This document shows, piece by piece, positions 12,293-22,755 of a stretch of 64,000 nt of DNA. Source of the stretch: Synanceia verrucosa (taxonomy: Eukaryota; Chordata; Actinopteri; Perciformes; Synanceiidae); NCBI GenBank assembly GCA_029721515.1, contig CM056566.1:22744269-22808268 (forward strand), given 5' to 3'. Under the pieces are notes generated by a model. The model did no database searches, was not told where the DNA came from, and saw nothing but the letters and a program-made list of their open reading frames with translations. The translations under genes were made by a program, and so were the position numbers. Within the stretch, counting starts at the first letter, position 1. The number at the start of each line of letters is the position of its first letter.

Positions 12293-12470
12293 AGAGCCTC
12301 CAGCATCATCTCCTTCACTTTAACTGGACTCCTTCTTTCTCACTGAGTTCACTACTCTTCACCATTTCGAACAGGAGTGAGGAATTTAAACTGAATTCAC
12401 CTTTTTAGACCCAAAGTCAGAGCCCAGAGCCAGAACACTGGTATTCTCTGAGAGGTCAGAAATGAATCCA
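12293..12470 (+). repeat. Unclassified interspersed repeat, copy 3 (partial)
   Basis: Covers the CCTCCAGCATCATCTCC end through GAATTCACCTTTTTAGACCC to GAGAGGTCAGAAATGAATCC. The GGGCAGCAGTGG end is absent. Confidence 0.6.
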
Positions 12471-14119
12471 GAATAAGAAACAATCACTAAAACACATTTT
12501 CTCTTCTGGAATTCTTATCAAAGGCTATCATCCAGCGGACAACAACGTGATGCCATCTTTGTCTTCACATTTCATTTCACAAACGTAGTCAGTTACACCA
12601 AACCATTTAGCATTTCTTTTCTCCTAAACCTAGCTCACCCCTAACTTCAGCTAGAAGCGTAACGATGCTGTCATCTGTCAACGTCCGTCTGCCGTCAATA
12701 CCCATTAGATCCACCTTCTGCAGCTGTCGGATAGCTGGAATCGTGAGAACGAGATCTCGCTGACTAACGAGATCTCGTGAATTCCCGTATAATCACGTTA
12801 TAGCGTGTTGTAGCAGAACATCAGTAAAAAGAGAACCACCCTGTGTCCACTGAGTAGAAGGAAATCAACGATACGATCCGCCGCGAACACAATTTTGAAA
12901 ATAAACCAGATGTTTTATTTTGTGTCTATAAAGGATATACAGTATATATATAGATTTGTTTCGGCAGACATCGGCACGTCGGTGGCGTTCAGCGTTCAGT
13001 GGAAATTAGTAGTAAGAAATACAACTTTTTTTGTATATATTCACAGCATTAACTTGCGACTGTAGCGGAGTGCTATGATTTGACGTGATGTGCTCCACGC
13101 TGTGGTTAGAAATATGTGATGATGTTGGGAGGAGAATGAGATGGACAACACAAAACGCAAGAGAAATGAAATATATGTGTGTCCAATGACAGTAGCCTTG
13201 GTCTGTGAGGGTGTTTAAGGGGTTTAGATAGATGGATTTCTGTTGTGTAGCCTCATTAAAAGTATTAAGATTCAACGTGGTGGACTGGGTTTAAACTGGG
13301 AAGACTGGTGAACGCAGGTTTTTTTCCTGGGTGGCTGTTTTCAGGACGGTTATATTTGTCCAGACGCAGAAAAATGCAGTCTACAGCAGTGACAGGCCCG
13401 GGAAAGAACATCCCATCATCAGATTTAAATTTACCCTGAGGCCGGAGGACTGGACGAGGCCTGGAGCTGTCAGGGTTGTCACCGTCCTCCTGCCCTTCTT
13501 CCCTTCTCCTTCCTCACTTCTTCCACTTGTCCGATCATTCAGCGCCTCCTCCATCTCCTCTTCATCTGCTCGCATAGTGCCGGCCTCTTCTTCTCACATG
13601 TGGCACATGGTGGACACTTTTATCCTCCCAGCATCACGGCGGTGTGCATTTTTAGCATGGCTTTCCTCAGCAGGAGATATCACCGTCGAGAACACGAGTG
13701 CGATGCGAGCGTCCTCTTAATCCCAGAGCCAACAAGTAAATCTGAGGTTAGCTTCTCCGTCGACTTTCCCCCGCTGAGATTTACATTAGCACCGACATTA
13801 ATACACTCAGCACAGCTTAGCTGGACAAAAAGAAGGTTATAATATTCACTCATCCATGTTTATTAAAGAAATTATCAACTGTTAGAAACCCTAAATTAAG
13901 TTAAATATTTGCAGGATTCTGTTTGTTTTAAGTCTCGAAAACCAGAAATGATTTTAAAAGTTATGATCCCTTTACATTTTACATTTTATGTCACTTTATA
14001 TTACTACTCCAGTGCAAGTAAGAAGCAAATATTACAGATTTTACACCACAATGTGAGTTGCTGTGCAGATTCAGATTAATGAGACAAAATCAAGAAATAA
14101 ATAATGATCTACAGCTACA
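12471..14119. other. Intergenic with a short palindromic cluster
   Basis: ACGAGATCTCG occurs twice (12749-12759 and 12768-12779), each nearly self-complementary. The 129-codon frame at 13331-13720 is Ser-rich with no domain. Otherwise featureless. Confidence 0.5.
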
Positions 14120-14352
14120 AAGATGAATCTATTAAATTTCTCAACATTTATTCTGATAATCAAGTCTAAATTTTCTGATTGCAGTTTCTTAAATGTGAAT
14201 ATTTTCTGTTTTTTTTTTTTCCTCCTGTATGACATGATCAACATTTCTCTCCATTTTCTGACATTTTACAGCCCAAATAACTCATCAATTAATCCAAAAA
14301 ATAATCATAATAATAAGTGATGAATCAACAATGAAAATAATCATTAGCTGCT
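14120..14352 (-). mobile_element. TA-family MITE (GCTGCAAC), degraded copy
   Basis: Contains the reverse family core TAAATGTGAATATTTTCTG, then TTTTTTCCTCC and TTTTCTGACATTTTACAG. It ends AATAATCATTAGCTGCTGTA. The left boundary is unclear. Confidence 0.5.
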
Positions 14353-14993
14353 GTAATGTCATGGACACTTGCTTGATTTGGTATATAATGTATATAAAAT
14401 AATTAATTAGCTCCACCTTCAAAATATATTATCCTGAAATTCTGCATGATGAGTATTTTCACTTTTTGTACTTTAAGTATATTCTGATACTGATACTTTA
14501 ATTTGAATGGCAGGACCTTTACTGTCTACTGTGGTATTACTAATAGTAATATTACTTTCTGCACAGTACTGAGCATATTTATGTCATTCCGTCTGAATTT
14601 GAGTAATTTAACTATCATTAGTGCCAGTGTGGTTTTTTTTTTTGATCTGCATGTGTTGCCAGATTTGTAAAATATTTGTGTTTTCCTGTTTTTATGGCAG
14701 GTGCTCTGGTAAATTTTTTAACCTCTGGATATAAATTTATTTATTTGATTGAGTTGTGACAAATTTGTTCACTTAAATTGACAAAACCCAAAAACAAACG
14801 TTAAGAAAAAAGGTGCACCCTGAATTGATCGGTTTCCTCAGGTAAAGCTGGGTGGTACTGACCATGCTGGTCAGATGTAACTGACCTGAGGCCTGTCTGG
14901 TCGGTGACCTGCAGCCAGTCACCTCCAGCAGGCCTCCATCGCCCTCGCAGGTAGCTCCAGGTATCCATGCTAACACATACGCTAACACATAAG

Positions 14994-14997
<4 letters not shown>

Positions 14998-15024
<27 letters not shown>
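14998..15024. repeat. CA microsatellite
   Basis: A short pure CA run. Confidence 0.9.
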
Positions 15025-15027
<3 letters not shown>

Positions 15028-15443
15028 ACAGGAGTCATTTTGCTGGTTTTAAGCTGCCGCACATGTTCCAGTAAAAGTGTTTAGTCTCTCTCAGGCGCAC
15101 ACCTGCTAGCCACGGCAAACCGCTAACAGCCGAGGATCACACAGTGCTTTTGTCAAACGGGGAAATTAGCGCCGGCTCTCACTCGTTAGAGACCCATTGT
15201 AGCATTAGCACATTGTCATGGCCGCTGAGCCTCTTCACTTTAGCACCACGCCACTTCAGCTCCGCCACTTCCTCCTCCAGGGGAAACACGTTTACAGAGA
15301 AAATCTCTTCTGGCATCTCTGAAATATTTGCCACGCTGGATTCGGGGAATAGAACTAAACGACAGTTCATATTTTTGTTGAATAAGTAAACCTGAACCTC
15401 CTTCACTGTTTAGCTTAAACTACTACTACTAGTAGTACTACTG

Positions 15444-15963
15444 CAGGGTTCTTCCACCATTTTAAGTCAAATTTAATACTTTTAAGATATTTTAAAGACC
15501 TCAACAAATATAATTTAAGACCCAAAAATATCATAACATTTGGTAGAATATAGTCAATTTATTGTAGGGCCCGACCAATATGGAGTTTTTGAGGCCGATG
15601 CAGATATCGATATTTGGCAGGGGGGGGAAAAAAAAATCTGATAACCGATTATCTCAGGTAGTAATTTTTTATGATATTTTTCAGCCCCTTAATTCTTGCA
15701 ACAATGATATGAATGTAACACTAACGCGTAACACTTAACTTTTTTCTACAACTTTAATTTCACAACTTTCAAGAACAAAGAAGTGAACAGAATAATGTGC
15801 AAAATTGCAGTAAATTCCTGGATTGTGTGTTTTCCTATTGGCATTTAATGCACCATCTGAAAATGTAATAACTACAGCAAATTTATGGCAAATTTAAGAC
15901 AATTTAACACCTTAAATAGCTGGATTTTAATTTAAGACATTTTAAGGAACAGCAGGAATGCTG
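15444..15963 (+). mobile_element. hAT-type MITE, copy 1
   Basis: Starts CAGGGTTCTTCC and ends with a decayed inverse (GGAATGCTG). Flanks are TACTACTG on the left (15436-15443) and TACTGCTG on the right (15964-15971), an 8-bp duplication with one mismatch, as expected of hAT transposition. There is no transposase frame. It is AT-rich with a run of eight G followed by nine A near 15620. Nearly all of its length aligns with copy 2 at 28169-28670. Confidence 0.75.
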
Positions 15964-16009
15964 TACTGCTGGAGTGTTTTCTGATTAAAAAGAAGCTTAA
16001 CAGATGTAT

Positions 16010-16060
16010 TATTCCACCACCCAGTGTAAGGTGTTTATCACCGCTGCCCAAAATTAACAG
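16010..16060 (-). repeat. End fragment of the unclassified repeat
   Basis: TATTCCACCACCCAGTG followed by AGGTGTTTATCACCGCTGCC and AAAATTAACAGT matches the outer end of copy 2. Confidence 0.45.
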
Positions 16061-16464
16061 TAAAGTTCTACATTATCTCTCTTACGACTATTTATATCAT
16101 GGTTTCATACAGTTGCTGTAATAAAACATCTAAAAAGGGACAAAATCTTATCAGAAGGTGGTTTAGGGCTCCTCGATGTGGCCGCTGAAAGCAATATTAG
16201 ATTTAAATAAAGAAGGAAATCATGGATAACCTCTTTAACCCATGACGACCATTCACTACCTTTTTACACAGTCCATTAATAGATCCTCTCAAGAAGCCTC
16301 GTCTAACAATCTACCTGCACGCAGAGCTGACCTGAAGTCTGCTGAGACTGATTAAAAAGAAAAAGTCTGCACATACATACACACAATGATTTGAACATGT
16401 GTTAGCAATGTGAAGCCGGCAAATGGGTCAATAGCCTCCGGCTGAGAATATGAGTTAGCTAACT

Positions 16465-16470
<6 letters not shown>

Positions 16471-16519
<49 letters not shown>

Positions 16520-16568
16520 GAGGTGTGAGTATAATGTTCAGCGTTAGTTTCAAGGTCACACACACACA

Positions 16569-16602
<34 letters not shown>
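16471..16602. repeat. Inverted GT and CA arrays
   Basis: A GT run at 16471-16517 and a CA run at 16557-16602 (broken by CGCG near 16570) flank a 39-base spacer. Together they make a long inverted repeat. Confidence 0.9.
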
Positions 16603-16605
<3 letters not shown>

Positions 16606-17520
16606 ACACTGAGGATGGTAATAGCGGCGCTGACAGACGTGTGCGACCAGCTGAGCTCTGAAAAGGCTGTCCGGACACTTTTAAACATCAGCAGAGAGAG
16701 AGAGAGACATCTGTAAACAAGAGACGAGGGATTAGTGGAAATGTCGAGGACCAGCCGTCCATCTTTCTGTCCGCCTGACAAATGACCTGTTTATTAACGG
16801 CAGCGCCAAACTTTAATTACCCCGCAGAAGACGTCTTCTTAACCCTTTTTAACGAGCACCTGACGTCACAAGACTCACTGAAACCCACAGAGCTTTGATT
16901 TGTTCTCACGTGTTTTAAATTTTATCTTGTAAAGTGTCTGAATTTTAAGATAAGTGCTACATATAAACAAAAGATATTATTATTAAAAAATAATACTATA
17001 TAGAAAACATAACAAGATGAGTCCAGAGAAACACGTGGAGCTTATAAAAACATCCAATTATACTTAATAAATAACATTTTGCACCCTTACTTCATCAGGG
17101 AAATATTTCCAAAACACAAATATTAAAAACATTTGTTAAGACTTTTGACTTTTCCACATCTAGGAATGGAAAATCATATTATGGTGCAAATATAAATGTT
17201 CTGCTTAATGTTGAGCACAATTTTAAATAATATATTATCACAAATTAGACATTCTGTTTCCTATGTAAAATATAAAAAGGTGCATTAAATACAAATAAAC
17301 ATATCAATTAAATGTTACTTCAATTTTACTTTATATATATATTTTTTACTATTTGCTTATTGTATTTAATTTTTTTCCTTAATGACTTATTTTGATTTGT
17401 ACTGAAAATCTCTTACATATATTTAACAAAACACATTTATATAATATTAATAATAAACTTTATATATAAAACACTTATCAAAACAAATGTTACAAAGTGC
17501 TGTACAGCAAGGTGTTAGAT

Positions 17521-17527
17521 GTGTGTG

Positions 17528-17560
<33 letters not shown>

Positions 17561-17572
17561 GTGTGTGTGTTT
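17521..17572. repeat. Compound GT-AT-AC-GT palindromic microsatellite
   Basis: GTGTGTGT, then alternating AT, then ACACAC, then GTGTGTGTGT. All are alternating purine-pyrimidine and form two overlapping palindromes. Confidence 0.9.
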
Positions 17573-17709
17573 AAATGTGTTTTCGGTCAGTTGTGGCATT
17601 GCACCTTATAAGACGAGCGTCCAGATTCATCACGGTCATGCGCCAAATTCCACCTAACGTCCAACACCTGGCTGCTGACAGTCATGACTCTCCTGCCATT
17701 TTAATTGGT

Positions 17710-17733
17710 GCGCACGCACACACACACACACAC

Positions 17734-17795
<62 letters not shown>
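17710..17795. repeat. CA microsatellite
   Basis: A nearly pure CA run of about 85 bases, with CGCACG interruptions at its start and one CG near 17738. Confidence 0.95.
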
Positions 17796-17796
<1 letters not shown>

Positions 17797-19372
17797 AGTC
17801 TTTACTAGCGGTCGACACTATAAATAACTGCTGTGAGCAGTGTGAGACATGATGGCTGATGTATGATAATGTTCTCATTACAACAGGCTTTGTGTGTGCA
17901 TGTGGGTACAAGTATGTGTGTGTGTTTATACGCTGTACGAGAATGTGTGTACAACCTGACGGTGTGTGTGTGATAGTGCAAGTGTGAAGCCGACAGGTTT
18001 CACCACCTCGCGGATACCAGCTCTGGTCTTCACTTCCTGAAACTCTGTCACCTCGAAGACAATGGTAAACAACGTTCAGGATGTTTATCACACCAGGAGA
18101 ATCGGTGGCTGATAAACACTAATAATGACCTTTAAGCTGTTAAATCATCTGCATCCATCACTACCTTCATCAATTTTATTGCATAAGTAATTGAAAATAC
18201 AATGTAATGTGAAACAAACTGCCCATGAAAGTAAGTTTTCATGCAAGAAAGGCAGAAAAAATGCATTTTTTTCTGTTTTATATCATGTTAAACAATATTT
18301 TGGGAGTTTTGGACAAAAGAAGACAACGCCGCTGACATTTACAGAGCAAACTATTAAGTTAGAAAACATTGGTGGATTAATGACTCGTGAAAATGATGCT
18401 TGTGATGTTCATCACACTGAGAGAATAAGTGGCTGATCTGGCACTAATAAACACCTTCATTGTGTTGAATTAACGTATCCATCACATTCCTGATAGTACA
18501 GACATAATGATGAAAAATAATGTTAAACAGGTGCAGGTTTTGATAAAGTTTGATTAAAATGTGAAATAAACTTAAATAGTGGCCATTATAATACAAAACC
18601 ATTCTAAAGACAAGTGTACTTTTCATAAGAGTACTGACAGACAGTACTATTCTGACAATCAAAGTCATTTTTAATCTACAGAAAATTCTGTTTTATGGGA
18701 ATTTCCTTTTTCTTTTTAGACAAAACAAGACATTTCTCACTATCTTCTGACATTTTACAGACTAAACTATTAAGCTAGAGAATATCCACAGATTACTAGA
18801 TAATGAAAATGATGCTTGTGATATTTTAGTTTAATTTATTCCAGTGGAGAATCAGCATCTGTTGTGCTTTTCTGTCAACTCTTTATGTGAACTAATGACA
18901 GGAAATTACAGACTTTCTGTTGTGATTAGTGTGTAGACACTTTCACATATTTCATAAAAAGTTAAAAAAAAAATGGCAAAAAAATCCCAAACAAATGTTT
19001 TCTACATTTAAGCTGAAGTCACTCGTGCTCATCTGCTTCTGTGATTATAGAGCGTCTGGTGATAAATCAGGACGAGCATTAATGTGACGGTGTTTCAAAC
19101 TCCACTGTTGAGATCACTGACGTTTGGACGTAGCTCTTTACAAGACTCATCTCAGCAATATTTACACTTTTATTCAAGACAGTATTTACTTCTCAATAAG
19201 GTTCCTTCACCTTGTGACATTAAATACATTTGTGGCTCAGAGGCTAATTTTCTCCTATATGCTACTAAAATGAAATAAAATAAAAAAAAAAAAAACATTG
19301 GAAGTTTTCTATTAAATCTTCATCACTGGGTCACATTTGTGTCAGTTAGGTTTATTTACAGCAGTATGAATC
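17796..19372. other. Intergenic with two related TA-family remnants
   Basis: 18345-18405 and 18755-18830 share AAACTATTAAG, TAGA(A)AA and GAAAATGATGCTTGTGAT, probable decayed TA-family pieces. No gene is seen. Confidence 0.45.
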
Positions 19373-19880
19373 GGATGGATGGATGGATGGATGGATGGAT
19401 GGATGGATGGATGGATGGGAGGGTAGATGGATGGATGATGGGTGGGTGGATAATGGATGGAAGGATGGATGGATGGTAGGATGTTAGAAGGATGAATGGA
19501 TGGATGGATGAAGGATGTTAGAAGGAAAGATGGATGATGGATGGAAGGATGTATGATGGAAGGATGTATGATGGATGGATGATGGATGGATGGATGATGG
19601 GTGGGTAGATGGATGGATGGAAGGATGTATGATGGCTGGATGGGTGGGTGGGTGGATGATGGATGGGTGGATGGATGTATGGATGCATGAGAAGGATGTT
19701 AGATGGATGGATGATGGCTGTTAGAAGGAAAGATGGATGAATGGATGTTAGAAAGAAGGATGGATGGATGCATGGGTGGATGGATGGATGGATGGATGGA
19801 TGGAAGGATTGATTGGGTGGGTAGGTAGACAGATGATCGATAGACAGATACATACATAGATATAGATAGACAGGTAGATA
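19373..19880 (+). repeat. GGAT tetranucleotide array
   Basis: Uninterrupted GGAT units at the start give way to interspersed AAGGATGTTAGAAGGA and GGTGGGT variants. It ends in GATA/TAGACAGATA units near 19880. Open frames on the reverse strand are translations of this repeat. Confidence 0.95.
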
Positions 19881-20457
19881 GATAAATGACATAGATTTCG
19901 ATCATTCCAAACTAAAATATTAAAATCCTAAAACAATGTAAATAGTATGCAAATATGCACATGGCCGTTTCTGTACAAATAAACTGTGCTAATATATGAC
20001 TGTTTTGATGCAGACTTTCTCTGTGAAAGGGTTAATTCTTTGCACCAGTCTAACTACTGGCCTACTGTTACCACCACTGCTAATCCCAAAAAAAGAAAAA
20101 CCAGGCCGTCCTGGCAAAGAGAGCTGGTTGTTCTGATCCCAGAGCAGCTGGAGAAACACAAGGTCACATGGGATCAGGCTTTCCCTGCAAACAGCTGGCC
20201 AAACAAGCCCAGCCCGGCCAGAAACACACACTCTGTACACACACATTGTACTGTCGTAGAAGTGCGAACACACAGAAAGTGTTGCTGTTCGTACAACACG
20301 TCATGTGAGGAAGTTTCCAGAAGGGAGGAAGATGATAAATGAGCATTCGTCACTCTCACATCTTCTAAATATTAACTCGCAGAAAGAAAGGCAACCACCG
20401 TGCATTTTTCAGCTTTAGGATCCAAAAGTTGAAATATGGCAGAAAATATATGATAAT

Positions 20458-20500
20458 GTACAGAGGTGTTTACCACCGCTGTCCTAAATTAACAGCATTA
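20458..20500 (-). repeat. End fragment of the unclassified repeat
   Basis: GAGGTGTTTACCACCGCTGT and CCTAAATTAACAGCATTA match the outer end of copy 2. Confidence 0.45.
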
Positions 20501-20853
20501 CTGATGACCATTTATCTTTATGCAATGATTGATCCATTTCTGACTTGAAGAAGTGTAGCTTAAAGATGATTTTGGATCATTAATCTCTCTTGGGACTTTG
20601 GATGCAAAATACATAAATGATATAAGATATATAAGTTCAAATAAGCAACTACTCCATTCTTAAGCATGTAAGCTTGTTAGCATGGAATCTGCTGTGTTTG
20701 TTAGCATTTAGCATCATGATTACATGATTACTAACCGACCAACAGGCAAAACATATATTATTATTGAATAACTGTTGTTTTTTCAGTGTCAGAATGAAAA
20801 TTTGATGTTGAAGAATCTTTAGTAGTATATTAAACAGAGGCAGTGGCAGTATT

Positions 20854-20855
<2 letters not shown>

Positions 20856-20890
<35 letters not shown>
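20856..20890. repeat. GT microsatellite
   Basis: A GT run of about 35 bases ending GTGCGT. Confidence 0.9.
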
Positions 20891-20893
<3 letters not shown>

Positions 20894-21454
20894 TTGTTGG
20901 GCATTTGCCGGGTTTATGCATCATGTTTTCCAGCCGGGATCATTAACGTGTAACGACATTGTTCACGGCTTATCAGAACATTTCCTCTCACCATGAGATG
21001 TCTGCGCCCAGACGGATCACCGGCCTCCCTGACAAAGATGAATTGAGCCTAAATACCAGGACAGAGGGAGGCCGATGGGTGGGGGGGCAAAGAATGGGAA
21101 GGAGTGGTCGCCCCAAATACCCAAACTAAATTTAGGGGGTTCAGAAGAGACGGTGAGGTTGAAGAGGTCATTGGACGATGCTTTAGCATGTAAGCTCCCA
21201 GAGCTCTGGGCTTTATTTCTCTCAGCTCTTTCTCCACATCTGATCTCCGACCAGTGATGTGTCTCCTTTTACAGGCCAAAGGGGATGGGATGGTGGTGCT
21301 AAATGGTCCAATGGTTGATGGAGCTCAGTGCTGCAGGTGGAGTTGTTGCTAGTATGAAGCCCATGGCAGGTTTTAGCAGGGGTGGACTCAGGCTGTCTGA
21401 GGGGCTAAAAATTAAGAAGGTCACCAGCATGGAGGACAGTTAATATGGCACTGC

Positions 21455-22755
21455 ATCATGTTTTGTCCACTGGAAGAGAACCCTAGAGCGTCCAGCATGT
21501 TTTCTCGACTAAAAGAGAACAAAGGTCATGCTGTATTACGTTTTCTCCACTAGAAAGGGACACTAGGGCTTTCCTCACTAGAAGGGAACCATAGAGGGTC
21601 CTGCATTGTGTTTTCTCTACTAAAAGAGAAACTGAGTCCAGCGTTATGTTTTCTCTGCTAAAAGAGAACCATGGAGGGTTCTGCGTTATGTTTTCTCTAC
21701 TAAAAGAGAAACAGAGTCCTGCGTTATGTTTTCTCTACTAAAAGAGAAACAGTCCTGCGTTGTTTTCTCTACTAAAAGTGAACCATAGAGGGTTCTGCAT
21801 TATGTTTTCTCTACTAAAAGAGAAACAGTCCTGCATTGTTTTCTCTACTAAAAGAGAAACAGAGTCCTGCATTATGTTTTCTCTACTAAAAGTGAACCAT
21901 AGAGGGTTATGCATTATGTTTTGTCTACTAAAAGAGAACCATAGAGGGTTCTGCGTTATGTTTTCTCTACTAAAAGAGAACCATAGAGGGTTGTGCGTTG
22001 TTTTCTCTACTAAAAGAGAACCATAGAGAGTCTCTACTAAAAGAGAAACAGAGCCCTGCGTTATGTTTTCTCTACTAAAAGAGAAACAGAGCCCTGCGTT
22101 ATGTTTTCTCTACTAAAAGAGAAACAGAGTCCTGCGTTGTTTTCTCTACTAAAAGAGAAACAGAGTCCTGCGTTATGTTTTCTCTACTAAAAGAGAAACA
22201 TAGAGGGTTCTGCGTTGTTTTCTCTACTAAAAGAGAACCATAGAGGGTTCTGTGTTATGTTTTCTCTACTAAAAGAGAACCATAGAGGGTTCTGTGTTAT
22301 GTTTTCTCTACTAAAAGAGAACCATAGAGGGTTCTGCGTTATGTTTTCTCTACTAAAAGAGAAACAGAGTCCTGCGTTGTTTTCTCTACTAAAAGAGAAA
22401 CAGAGTCCTGCGTTATGTTTTCTCTACTAAAAGAGAAACATAGAGGGTTCTGCGTTGTTTTCTCTACTAAAAGAGAACCATAGAGGGTTCTGTGTTATGT
22501 TTTCTCTACTAAAAGAGAACCATAGAGGGTTCTGCGTTATGTTTTCTCTACTAAAAGAGAACCATAGAGGGTTTTGCGTTGTTTTCTCTACTAAAAGAGA
22601 ACCATAGAGGGTTCTGTGTTATGTTTTCTCTACTAAAAGAGAACCATAGAGGGTTCTGCATTATGTTTTCTCTACTAAAAGAGAACCATAGAGGGTTCTG
22701 CATTATGTTTTCTCTACTAAAACAGACGCATAGAGGGTCCTGTGTTGTTTTCTCC
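21455..22755 (+). repeat. Minisatellite of 36-42 bp monomers
   Basis: About 1.3 kb of tandem units built on TTTTCTCTACTAAAAGAGAA. Type 1 units end CCATAGAGGGTTCTGCGTTA (42 bp, or 40 when AT is lost). Type 2 units end ACAGAGTCCTGCGTTA (38 or 36 bp). The 42-bp unit is 14 codons, so it leaves long open frames by chance. Edge units (21460-21620 and 22710-22755) are degraded while the centre is nearly uniform. Blocks about 22097-22334 and 22337-22574 are almost identical at a 240-bp offset. Confidence 0.95.

Noticed and set aside
16455..18091. Cys-Val and His-Thr repeat frames
   Set aside because: Translations of GT/CA microsatellites.
19518..19905. His/Pro/Ser-rich reverse-strand frames
   Set aside because: Translation of the GGAT array.
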